From Pseudisothecium myosuroides (Eukaryota > Streptophyta > Bryopsida > Hypnales > Lembophyllaceae): a DNA stretch of 64,000 nt. Positions 52,189 through 63,297 of this stretch are shown in pieces. The position numbers and the translations under genes are program-made. Numbering within the stretch: position 1 is the first letter of the stretch; the number at the start of each line of letters is the position of its first letter. The notes under the pieces are model-generated. The model worked only from the letters and a program-made list of their open reading frames with translations. It ran no database searches and had not been told where the DNA came from. Location of the stretch: positions 2,046,001 through 2,110,000 of the forward strand of contig OX637293.1 of assembly GCA_951799445.1 (NCBI GenBank). The letters run 5' to 3'.

Positions 52189-55100
52189 ATGGGCTCGTTA
52201 ACCCAACTCGTCGTCCCCCCAAAGTCCAAGTCTTTGGAGCGCGTGTTTTCGATGAACGGCGGCCACGGCGAGTGCAGCTACGACCGCATGTCGGTAGTGC
52301 AAGCGTATGCGCTTCAAATTCTACAACCCTTCCTCACCGATGCCGTGTGCATCATGAGCTTGCCGGCTGCCCCTTCTCCTCTCCGCATCGCCGATTTCGG
52401 AAGCGCCACAGGTCGAAACGCCTTCGCGTACGTGGATTTTCTGCTGAGGTGCATTCGGAAGGAGTATGAGGTGGGCAGAACTCTGGGGGTGATGCCGGAG
52501 GTGCAGGTATTTTTTAATGATCTTCCCGGGAACGATTTCAACACTATGTTTGGGTTGTTGCCGCCAGTGAAGGGGGAGGACGAGGAGGAGCAAGAGGCCG
52601 GGAGAGAGTACTTCGCGGCAGGCGTCCCGGGGTCGTTTTATGGACGGTTGTTTCCGAGGGAAAGCTTGCACTTCGCCATTTGCATGCACTGCTTGCATTG
52701 GATTTCTCAGGTGGGAACTTGGCCCGGCCCGTTTCATTGACATTGCTATTTTCAAAGTAAGACAATGTTTTGGAGTTGATCATTGCTAGGTGACGTACAT
52801 GTGCATATTATTTAATGGAGATCTCACACGGATCCCGAGGGTGGGAAGAAGGGCTGCACGTGAGAGTACGTGGAAGCAAGCTTCTCTCGGGGTCTGTGAA
52901 GTCTCAGAACCACAATCTAACTCTACATTAAGCTAATGCTGATCAATATGGTTTTCAGATTTTCAAAAATATATGCTCGGAATCTCAATCCTTAGAAACG
53001 TCACACCAAAGTCTCGGCCTTGGACTGATTTTTCTGTGCATTTTGAAATAGATCTGGGATGTTTAAGGGTTAGTTAAAAGAGCAGGGTAACTGAAACTTG
53101 TATGAACATTCACAAGAAGAAGAAAAGAGGGCAGTGGTAACTGATGTCCTGGAATGACACCATGTACCCGTAAATAATATTTTAATTGAGTGTGATTCTG
53201 CTTCAATTTATAGAATATAGAATTGAAATCCCAAGAATGATAAGCTTGCAATGCGTACGTGCCATATATTTCGTTCATAAATTTTGTCCCCCATGCATTT
53301 GTTCTAGTGGTTACATTTTGTAACAATTCTGCGCATTGGTAATTAACTAACTAAGTAACGCTCATGGCTCCTCGCAAGGGCAGACCTATTGGAAACACCA
53401 GGCAAAATCCTACAGCACAGGGAACACCCAGCGTCAAGTGACCCTGCACTCTGCAGAGTGAACTGTATGCAGTGCTCTTCGCCGTGTTCCCTCTGTTGTG
53501 GAATTTCTGCCAGTGCCTTTTGAAATATAATGTCGCGAGAATCAAACAGAAAATAAGAAACACAAAAGTACTCTAACATCGATCGAGAGCTAGCTGCATC
53601 AATGATTTGCATGCAAGAACGATAATTATGAAGCCGATCAGATCAATTACGAATGGTGTTCACTTGAAGCTAGAATTTGATCACAATGGAGAGATCCAGT
53701 TACGTCACCTTACAGTGGACATGGCCATGAAGGGAATTCCCCTCTAATTCAGTTTAATTTCAAACTTCCGCACTATTGTACTAATCTCAAATCTCAAGTC
53801 TATACCTGTCCTGGTTATCAAACAAAAATCAAACCAGTTGCGCATCTCAAATTTGGCTATGTTTCCAATGTAATTGAAATTTGCTTGACTTCATAGTGAA
53901 CGCGAACAGAGACGTCAATATGCTTCATGTAAACTGTCTGTATACTGTCTGACAACGTGGGCGATTGTCAATGTTGCAATTATTCGCAGGTGCCATCGGC
54001 AGTGACAGACCCGGCGTCGGAGTTATACAACCGCGATTCCTGCTGGATCATGGGCGGCAAGCCCGCCATAGCCCAGGCGTTCGCAGACCAGAGTCAGATC
54101 GACTTCCGGAATTTCCTGCGCTGCCGAGCCGCGGAGCTCGCCCCCGGAGGCATCCTGCTCTGCTTCCTGTCCGGACGAGCGGATCTCGCCGACCCCACCA
54201 ACCAGACCATCCCGGAACGGCGACACCGCTTCCTCGCCGGACCCGACTTCGAAAGCGCCTGGGACGACCTCATCGCCGAGGTACGTAGGGATTGCTTGCA
54301 TTCCTTCTTCAGCTAGCTACTGCTTGTCTGAACATGTGCATTCACAGAATCTGACATCCTCTAGGGAGATCTCCGTACAAACTCTCCATGAATCTCGAGT
54401 AGGATCATTCTGTTTTCAGTGCAAAGAAAGGTTTCAGAGTTTAAAATTTATGAAAATTCGCTTCTTTCAAGGGCATTGAATTCCAAAATTTTATTTCCAG
54501 ATGCATAGTTGGACATTCTGAAGATTACTGGTGCAAAATTAATTGTAATTAATGGGTGGTTTCAGAGCACCGAAAGTTGTCAAATTCGCTTGTTTCGAGG
54601 ACATTGAGTTCAAAAATTTTGTTTCCAGATGGATAGATCAGGTGCAGAGGTGCCAATTTCTTGAATCTGTGCCATTTTAACGAATAGATCGATTAAGGTC
54701 AATATAAAGCACGTTCAATTGAATTTGAGAATTTTGTTTTCGACGTACATGCTTGAATCCAGTTCGAGTGTTCTACAGGACTCCCTCATTTTCTCACGTT
54801 CTCTCACATTGAAACATTGGGCTTTTAACTATATATATAGATGGTTACAAATTCTCGATAGCCATTCTCAGTCATACGTTCTAGCGTTTGTGTGATGATT
54901 ATTTTACATCAATTAAAGCGTGTTTCAATTTTCAAAGCGTCAAATTGTGCACTCAAATCTTTAAAACAAAGACTAGTCCAGATCGATCGATCGGAGGTAC
55001 CAGACAGGCGCCAATCTCTAACAAACTGTGCCATGTAAAGAACTCGATGCCCTGTATCTTAACAGAATGCTGTCACGAAGTCACTGAAACCGTAGGGCTC

Positions 55101-55557
55101 CCTGTAGCTTACCAATTCAGACCCAATTTCTGATATTGACAGTGCACACCCAACACGTACGCAGGGCATCATAACGGCAGAGACTCGCGACTCCTTCAAC
55201 CTCCCGATCTACATCCCTCACGTGGAAGAGGTGCGCGCCTCGATCTCCGCAACTGGCGGCTTCGAGATCCTCCGCTTGGAGCTTCTGGAGGAGGTGGCTT
55301 TGTATCCGGAGGACGCTCGGTTGCGGATGGTGCAGCACCCCAGTCAGTGTGCCAAGTTCTACTCCTCGTGGGTGCGCGCCCTCGTGGAGCCCCTCATGGC
55401 CGTGCACATGGGCGCAGCCGCCACGAGAGCATGGTTTGTGCGGCACGAGCGACGCCTGCTTGAGAGGTGCAGGGGGATGCAAGGACGAAGGGAGGAGATG
55501 GAAGAGTATAAGTTCCTCACCGCCGACTTCCTGCTGATCGTCTTGAAGAAGAAGTAG
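52189..55557 (+). CDS. SABATH-family carboxyl methyltransferase, complete, three exons
   Basis: A SAM-dependent O-methyltransferase of the SABATH family, which methylates carboxyl groups (or nitrogen in some members) of small molecules such as salicylate, jasmonate, indole acetate or farnesoate, probably in the cytosol. Exons are 52189-52710, 53990-54280 and 55165-55557 (TAG). All joins are GT-AG in phase 0, giving 401 aa; the family norm is about 360-390. The N-terminal MNGGHGECSYDRMSVVQ (22-38) is the typical SABATH opening. The SAM site is IADFGSATGRNAF (67-79), with FFNDLPGNDFNTMF (108-121), VPGSFYGRLFPRESLHF (146-162) and the substrate-pocket Trp in LHWIS (W171). Exon 2 carries QSQIDFRNFLRCRAAELAPGG cut here to its core FRNFLRCRAAEL. 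An acidic insert (DEEEQEA, about 131-137) explains part of the extra length. The introns are long (1,279 and 884 nt). The gene appears functional. The substrate cannot be assigned from sequence. Confidence 0.95.
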
Positions 55558-56843
55558 GGCGGACTTCCATGCACGCAGAATCCGCCAAATCTTGCAGAAG
55601 ATAAAAAATTATTTTCCAATCTTGAGCTAGAAACATTGCCTCCCCGCTTTTCGCAAGCCTCTCCCAAATTTTTTGCCAGCACTTCAAATTCTCCTCTTGC
55701 AACCATTGCGCACTTCCATGTAGAATTTCAAAATGTATTTTAACATGTCCAGACTTGGACTTTGTGGTTGCTTGTACACGTAGTTTGAAAACAAAAAAAA
55801 AAGATACTCCTGAAATGTAGTTTCTTCCTGCTCACATAGATGTGATTTGAAAGTATCAGGAAACTCAGCAGAGAAGGCAGTTCCAACTCGGGAAAACTCG
55901 GAAGTTTAGTTTCCGACTCCAACATAGCACGGAAGTTTGCTCTTGATCTCTTGTAGCCATCATTTCCAGAATATAGCACTGAGCAAAGAAGACTGAGATT
56001 AGAATGTCTTTTGCAACGGATTTGCCAGAAATAAATTGACAATTTGACAATGGTTTAGTACAACATTATGCAATGTATTTGCAACTATTTGAGATTACAA
56101 TAGTTTTTGTAACAATAGGGTTTGGGCATAGATATGCATTGAATCCATGCCCAAGGATTTTCCAACAAGTTCAATTGCAGCAGTTTTTGCATTGGTTTGC
56201 AATAAGACCGTCAATGTAGTAGAAGGTAAAGTACGGAACCAGACCACTGCTATACCCGATATTGCAAAGTAATTGATGATATGTTGCAACGTACAGCTAC
56301 TTCCTGTTGTCGTGAATTAATCACTCTGTAAATTATCATTACTTTAGATCGACATCTGGGCTGCTTTTCATCGTTTTGGAAAACTTGAAATTGTACAATA
56401 GTTATGCAATGAATTGCTGAATGTGTAAATTTGTGAATCTATAAATTTTCATCGTTGTAGGAGAATTTTGTATATTTTGCACAATGATTCATTCACAGAA
56501 TCTGTGAAGTTCTATCTTATGCTAAGGTTTTGAAAATGCTTTGTACAATTTGTGCAATGACTTTCGCAATTTGTACGGAAATTTTCATCATTTTGGACAA
56601 AATCCGTACAATTTGAATGTGCAACATTCGATTTTACAGTTGAATCATTATGTAAATTTTCATCGATTTTACGTTCACTTGATAGACCAAGCAATGGATT
56701 TGGAAGCTGGGTTGTCCTCATCAAGGAAAGGCTCATTGTTGTTCGAGTTGGACCATTAATTCACTGTCCGCGTGTTACTTCAGCTTGACCGGTAGAGAAG
56801 AGGGTGCCGCTATAGTTAGACAGGCAAGCCACTGTGTATCTAA
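55558..56843. other. 3' flank of the SABATH gene
   Basis: It includes the 3' UTR, whose end is not determinable here. Composition falls back to AT-rich beyond about 55.7 kb. Repeated TTTGTGCAATGA/TTTGCAAT-like words occur at 56.05-56.65 kb. I see no gene. Confidence 0.5.
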
Positions 56844-58837
56844 GGGTATGTTCCCACTTGGTCTTACATAAAAGCAGTCGTCGTTACTTAAGCACCCTCT
56901 CAAAATGTTCGAATATCGTTTTCACACAGGAAAGGAATGGGACGTGTTTATTTGGGAGTTGAGTATGCTGCTGTTGGTGGGAGCATTCACAGTTAACGAG
57001 GTCTTATGAAAGACGTGTGCCACATTCGCGAGTAACATACTAGGCATTCACACTTGCAAAGACATTGTCAGTGGTGGGGTTGGCAAAGTTAGTAGTGGTA
57101 AATCGCGTCGACGCGAATGAGAACGTCTCCAACCTATTTTTCCTACAGGTCGTGCTATGTCACTACCCATGTTGTCGTTGTCAATCTTGTTGAGGCGGTC
57201 TTCATGTTGTTCTATTCTTGAAGTTGGCTCTTGCTGCTCAAAATGTGCTGTGGCGGACGCAATTACTCCTCAGTTGTTGTCTTCCGCTTTCTATTCTGTG
57301 GTTGCTTGCTGCTTTAAAAATTTCTGCTTCGTGTTCGCGATTTGTGCACAAAGTGTCGTCTTCTGCACTGCTCGATAGTTAGGATTGTTCTTCCTCGACG
57401 CTTGAATGTCGACCAAATAGGAGTTTGGATAAATGAACTTACCACTGCTAAGGAAAATGCTGGGTCGGATCGTGCCTCCATACTGCTGTGCAGACAACGG
57501 TTCTCCATGGAACTCAATCCTCTACTGCGCAAGCAAGTGTAAGGAACTCCATTAGAGCACATGGTCCAAATATGAATTCACAAAGTAGGCAGAAGAGATC
57601 CAAGTCAGAAAGGTCTGTCCAAATCCCACTTCTGCTCTCCAACACGAATAGAGTGGAAACATGAATTTCAAAGAGACAGCACAAAATCAAGAGTTTCAAA
57701 GCAAATGAATCCTTATACAGAAAGAAAAAAGGTTGGTCCGTTGATTTTGCCATCCATATCAACCAAAACAGAACCTAAGAAATGTCCAGCGTGAAGCCAA
57801 AATCTTGCAAATTCCATTAAAAAGGTCGTTGTTGTTATCATGGAGTGCAAGTGAGTTTCATAGGATGCTTGAAGACTACAACGAATTAATACCTCATCTT
57901 CTTTAAACCCTCCGAAAGATCAGGAGAGCATAATCCATGGATTGAGAAAAGAGAATGTTAAATCATGACTTGTCACCCATTACCAGTACCACTGAAAGTA
58001 AATCTAAACATAGACCAAACTACCATTCTACTGGACCACATTTTGTAGATGCTAATCAAGCACCCCTTGACCCTTATGGTTTTCAGTATTCCATACGTAC
58101 AAACAAGTGTGTTCATCTTAACTAATCTTCCAGTATTCCAGTGGAGGAGGTCCCTCCACAACAATGAGGTAGGAATAGAATCAGGCACAAGCAACGTCAT
58201 TTGCATTCCTGCAAGTGCGTTAATTGACATTGCGGATATCCTGTCTAATTTGCATTAGTAAAGGCACCGTGCACCCCTCATGTTCAACCAACATTGCAGA
58301 AGTTCTAAATTCGAAGCAGTTTCAGGCAGGATCAAACGAGAATTTTAATTCGAAACACAGCACGTTCTTCGGAAGGGACAAGAAGCATTGACAATTCTTC
58401 AGAGCATTGGAGGATGTCCACAGAGTCACAGACACTTAAGACGTTGCTACAAATCCCCAGCTGTCCTGAGCGACCACCTGTCCACTGCACGTCCCGAATA
58501 TTTCGTGCAGAATTGATGGCACAGTTAATTTGTGGGCCCCATCATGCTAATTTATGACTATTCTAAGACATTGTTCTTGCCTAATGGGCCCTCAAAAGCT
58601 GAAGTTCATAAGAACGGCCGAATTTCTCTGAAATCTTCATTTCCGAGCATTCCTAAGCACCTGTCTACCTCTGGCCTTTCCAGAAAATTATGCCCGTAAG
58701 GCCGCTCCTATCTCCCTGCCAAAGCACAGGACACGTAGGTTCGGAATTACCAAAACCCGCAAGTGGGAATGCACTACAGTTTCCTCATCATTCTGACACA
58801 TAACAACGGCCATATAAGACCAAGTGGGAACATACCC
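56844..58837. mobile_element. PIF/Harbinger-like non-autonomous element, 1,994 bp
   Basis: The left end GGGTATGTTCCCACTTGGTC is matched perfectly by the reverse complement of the right end, and the match continues through TTAYAT. It is flanked by TAA on both sides (56841-56843 and 58838-58840). GGG...-type ends with a 3-bp TWA duplication are the hallmark of PIF/Harbinger (Tourist) elements. The interior is of moderate GC. I see short frames (57157-57378 on +; several on -), but no DDE transposase and no clear Myb-like partner, so it looks like a large deletion derivative. Confidence 0.85.
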
Positions 58838-58860
58838 TAAGGTTTCTTAAGGGTTATTTC

Positions 58861-59605
58861 TTAACCCTTAATGGACGGACCCATGAGCACTGATTTCAAG
58901 CCTCACTACCTATCACTCAGTTTTCTACCATTTTGCAACTAGATATGAATGAAATTTTTTATATTTATTTTTCAAAGATGGAACTACATGTCTTCTATAC
59001 TTCATAATTTTTTAGATTTTTTTTGAAAAATTGATTTTTTTGAAGTTTTTTGAAGAGAAAGTGAAGAAAAATCATATCAAATAGAAAAATATTTCAAAAA
59101 ATCAGAAAATTTCACCATGTGTGTATATTACAATGACAAACATCATGGTGTAAACTCAATTTCTGTATCATTCTATAATTAGAAAATAATAGACATTGAA
59201 AATGCATCCAAAGTTCAAATTGCAATAAAATATTCAATATTAGAAAAAATTTCAAAATTTAAATTGGAGTAGAAATTAGAGTAGATGACCTTCATTTTGC
59301 AGTTAGATGGGCTCAAATTCAAAAAAATATCATTTTTGCGGAGAAATTTCAGATTTAGAGCAAGGAGCAACAACTTCCCAAAATACACTAAAATAGCATA
59401 TTTTGTGATTTTTTTTTTTTACTAACTTCTCATTTAGTCAAAGACAAACATTGGCAAGACTACAAACTCAATTGAACACTCTTTATAACCCACCATGAAA
59501 GGTCAACAACAAAAAAGTGGATGAAAAAATGCTTTCAATCTCTGTGTAGACCCAGTATTGTCATCAAGAAGCTACAAAATGGCTCCAGCGGCATTATTGG
59601 GTTAA
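58861..59605. mobile_element. Possible TTAA-flanked element, copy P5
   Basis: A 745-bp segment from TTAA at 58861-58864 (followed by CCCTTAATGG) to TTAA at 59602-59605 (preceded by GCATTATTGGG). The ends are weaker inverted repeats (TTAACCC, then TAATG shared). The interior is not obviously related to P1-P4. It starts 20 bp after the Harbinger-like element's duplication. Confidence 0.45.
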
Positions 59606-60118
59606 GGTCAAGTTTTGGATACTTAGCACCTCAAGTACTAAGTATAGATGTTGTATTGAAGTAGATTATACGCCACTCATTGGAATTTGGAAACGTACAG
59701 TACAAGTGATTTCTTCTAAATAACTATTAGATTATGGGGGTTTCAATTTTCAAAGTTTGAAAAATACATATTAAACTTTACATATTAAGAATTCATAGTT
59801 TTAAGTTGTGGACTTTGATAGATCGTATTGTAGAAAGTATAATCTAAAAGGAAAATTTTATTATATCATTAGCTTTAGTGAAGAACATTGCATGCATTAG
59901 TTTAAATAAATAATTATTGAAAAAAAATAAAAATCCTTGTATAAACTCTTCAAAATTGCTTAAAAAAACATGAGTCCCAATTTGGGCTTCTTAGTATATA
60001 AAGGATTAACAACCAAATGATTCTACCGATACTCTAATACTTTCATCCTTCAAAGTAGAGTCCAATACCTCTTCATTGTCCAGCCTTCTAGCTTGGCTAT
60101 TTTGTATGTGGATTTTTT
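59606..60118. other. AT-rich spacer
   Basis: No gene or paired repeat seen. Confidence 0.5.
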
Positions 60119-60848
60119 TTAACCCTTAAATGTTCAAACACTATTTCTTGGCAACATAGCAATTTTGGGCAGCTCACTACTAACAGAATTTTTATTTTTT
60201 TCTTTAATGGGCAATTTCACTAAAATGGAGATATTTTTTTTAAATGGCATGAAAATAGTTCAGAACGGCCATTCTGAAATCTATACCAGTCCTAGATGGT
60301 GAAAATGGCACACCGTCAAAGTGACACTTGGAATACCCCCATTTTAATGAAATTGCCCATTTTAAAATTTTCACCCAACATGTACCCAAGGAGTAGCTTT
60401 AAGGCCCAACAATTTTCATAACTTTTGACTATATGGTTAAAAAATTATTGGATGATATGTAAATTTCATTGCTTGGTGGGCAGCTCAAAAAATTCTTAAA
60501 AATTCACTTTTTCCAAAAACAAAAATTAGAAATTGGTTTTCTAGATTTATACACATATCAAAAGCTTTGAATCATTCCATTTTGATCAATGAGATGAAAG
60601 TTATGAGGAGTTCTAGTTTGCAAGCTGCTATGGATTTTCTACTCTAAAATAAACTTGGAAGTCCTTTATTTAATTCAATATTCAATATTTTTTTGAAAAA
60701 AAATCATAGGATGTAGATTGTTCATTATAACATTACAACCATTGACTGAGATTGACAATTTTCAATTTCATAACTAAATTCTTAACAACTTTGTATTTTG
60801 AACCATTTTCTACTATTTCTACTTACTGTTTTTTTCCTATATGTTGTA
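60119..60848. mobile_element. TTAA-type element, copy P6, right part displaced
   Basis: It starts TTAACCCTTAAATG at 60119 and aligns with P2 and P1 through TTTCCTATATGTTGTA at 60848. At that point the homology stops abruptly and the TA-flanked composite element begins. It also carries a family A MITE at 60207-60360. The continuation seen in P1 (after the TA at 13062-13063) is not found before the window ends. Confidence 0.7.
60207..60360 (+). mobile_element. MITE family A, copy 3 (nested in P6)
   Basis: A 154-bp element, ATGGGCAATTTC... to ...GAAATTGCCCAT, flanked by TTTA on both sides (60203-60206 and 60361-60364). It is colinear with the reverse complement of copy 1 over its full length, at about 90% identity by eye. 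Copy P2 at 42133-42150 lacks it, which shows the unoccupied state. Confidence 0.9.
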
Positions 60849-63295
60849 TAGTAAGGTCTACTTCATTTACGAATTTTTGAAATCGCAGGGAAGGAAATTT
60901 CACATCTGCCAACTTTGACAGCCTCCCAAGGGCTCAAAAATTAGTTTTTGACCATGAAAGTTTTACCACAACTTCATCTTTAAGTTAATTATATGTGTGC
61001 CAAATTTCAAGGCCAAATGATTTATACAAAAAAGATATTCAAAATCTCCCAACATGTATAGCCGTGAAATTTTTTTCACTACTACCAACTTTGACACCCT
61101 CTTAAGGATTGAATTTTTTTTCTTTTTCTACGAAATTCTTGGCATAGTACCATCTATATGTTGATTACATGTGTGAAAAATTTCAAGTCCAAAAGCCCCC
61201 CCAAAAAATAGATATTCAAAATCTCCCAACATGTATATTTGTGAGAACAATTTCACTACTACCAACTTTGACACTATCCCAAGGGCTGATAAAAACACAT
61301 TTTACTATGAAATTTTTGCCATGAGATCATCTTTATATTGATAAAATTTATACCAAATTTTAAGGTAAGAAGATTTACCGAAAAAAAGATATTCTAATTC
61401 TACCAACATGTCTAGTTGTGAGAATGACTTTCTACATCCATGTGAAATTTTAACCCAAAAAATGACACTATCCCAAGGGCTAAAAAAAATTCTCACAACT
61501 ACACATGTTGGTAGAATTGGCATATTTTTTTTTGTGTAAATCTTTTGAACTTTAAACTTGGCACACATGTTATTAACATCCATACCTTAAGACAAGTGGT
61601 TTGTTTGTTTGTTTGTTTGTTTGTTTTGTTTGTCACGTCGAGATCTCCCGGACCGTGCCTCTCCCGGGGGCGTGCTTGGTACCGTCAAAAAGCCCTCAGG
61701 GAGGAGGGGTGCAGGGGCTTGCTTTTGTGGCGTTTGGACCTATGGTGGGAAAGTTATGGATTTTTGAGTTATTTTTGGATCTTAAATTATGCTAAATTAT
61801 GTATCTTTTGAACTGTGAGTCAAATTATCACGTTCTTGGTACCATTGGAAAGCCCTCGGCCAAGAAAGGTGCCTAGGCTTTGTTTCGTGGTGTTTGGACC
61901 CACGATCGGAAAGTTATGGATTTTTTAGTTAGTTTTAGTTTTAAAAATAACTTTTACTTTTGTTTTGATTGTGGCAACGGCACAGGGCTACACATACCTT
62001 AAGACAGGTTGTTTGTTTGTTTGTTTGTTTGTTTGTTTTGTTTGTATGTCACATTGAGATCTCCCGGACCGTGCGTCCCCCAAGGGTGTGCTTGGTACTG
62101 TCGGAAAGCCCTCGGCCAGGAGGGGTGCACGGGCTTGGTTTCGTGGCGTTTGGACTCATGGTGGGGAAGTTATGGATTTTTGAATTCTTTTTGGTTCTTA
62201 AAAATTACTAAATCATGTATCTTTTGAACCATGTGTCAAATTGCCACGTTCTTGGTACCGTTGGAAAGCCCTCGGCCAAGAGGGGTGCGCGGGCTTTGTT
62301 TCGTGGTATTTGGACCCACAATTAGAAAGTTATAGATTTTTTTAGTTATTTTTGGTTTAAGAAATGACTTTTACTTTTGTTTGGGTTGTGGCAACGGCAC
62401 AGGGCTACACTAGTCCATACCTTAAGACTGTTTGTTTGTTTGTTTGTTTGTTTTGTTTGTCACGTCGAGATCTTCCAGACCCTGCGTTCCCCGGTGGCGG
62501 GCTTGGTGTCGTCGGAAAGCCCTCGGCGGGGAGGGGTGCACGGGCTTGGTTTCGTGGCATTCCGACCTACGGGGAGGAAGTTATTGAATTTCAAAGTATT
62601 TATGGATCAAAAAATTACTAAATTACTTCTCCTTTGATTTTGGTCACGTTCTTGGTACCGTTGGAAAGCTCTAAGCGAGGAGGGGTGCATGGGCTTGGTT
62701 TCATGGCATTTGAACCTCCGGTGGAAAAATTATGGTCTTTTGAGTTATTTTTGGTTTTTTAAATGACTTTTACTTTTGTTTTGGGTGTGGCAACGGCACA
62801 GGGCTACACTAGTAGAGATTATTTCATCTTTAAAATTTCATGGTAAATAAACAATTTTTCAACCCTTGGAATAGTGTCAAAGTTGGTAGTAGTGAAATTG
62901 TTTCACAAATATACATGTTGGGAGATTTTGAATATCTATTTTTGGGGGGGGCTTTTGGACTTGAAATTTTTCACACATGTAATCAACATATAGATGGTAC
63001 TATGCCAAAAATTTGTAGAAAAAAAAAAAATTCAGTCCTTGGGAGGGTGTCAAAGTTGGTAGTAGTGAAATTTTTTTCACAGCTACACATGTTGGGAGAT
63101 TTTGAATATCTTTTTTGTGTAAATCATTTGGCCTTGAAATTTGGCACACATATAATTAACTTAAAGATGAAGTTGAAATAAAACTTTCATGGTCAAAAAC
63201 TAATTTTTGAGCCCTCGGGAGGCTGTCAAAGTTGGCAGATGTGAAATTTCCTTCCCTGCGATTTCAAAAATTTGTAAATGAAGTAGGCCTTACTG
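60849..63295. mobile_element. TA-flanked composite element with long satellite-like inverted arms
   Basis: The left end TAGTAAGGTCTACTTCATTT and the reverse complement of the right end (CAGTAAGGCCTACTTCATTT) correspond with two differences. Both are bordered by TA (60847-60848 and 63296-63297), as in Tc1/mariner-type insertions. The arms (about 60849-61584 and 62815-63295) consist of ~176-bp units sharing CTACCAACTTTGACAC and CCAACATGTA words (CCAACATG at 61049, 61226 and 61403). The centre is a three-copy ~415-bp repeat array. No transposase frame is visible. Confidence 0.7.
61585..62813 (+). repeat. Three-copy ~415-bp higher-order tandem repeat with (GTTT)n
   Basis: Units start at 61585, 61997 and 62420 (412 and 423 bp apart), each beginning CCTTAAGAC, then a (GTTT)n run, then GATCTYCCRGACC. 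Within each unit a CTTGGTACCGTYGGAAAGCC segment occurs twice about 180-210 bp apart, so the unit is itself an old dimer. Units end with GGCAACGGCACAGGGCTACA. Several open frames cross it but repeat with the units and shift at the microsatellite, so I do not call genes. Confidence 0.88.
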
Positions 63296-63297
63296 TA

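Noticed and set aside
52321..52755. Minus-strand frames over SABATH exon 1
   Set aside because: They are antisense shadows in a GC-rich exon. The sense strand carries all SABATH motifs.
53965..54288. Alternative + frame (107 codons, Arg/Pro-rich) over SABATH exon 2
   Set aside because: It is an out-of-phase reading of the GC-rich exon; the Arg/Pro-rich composition is the usual artefact.
55117..55482. Minus-strand frame over SABATH exon 3
   Set aside because: It is antisense to a confirmed coding exon and has no conserved features.
57157..57378. Ser/Cys-rich 73-codon + frame inside the Harbinger-like element
   Set aside because: It has no recognisable domain and overlaps equally long antisense frames. 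It is too short and unusual in composition to call a gene.
61545..62637. Repeated frames beginning with FVCLFVCFV-like residues
   Set aside because: They arise from the (GTTT)n microsatellite and the tandem repeat units rather than from a protein with signal-like segments.
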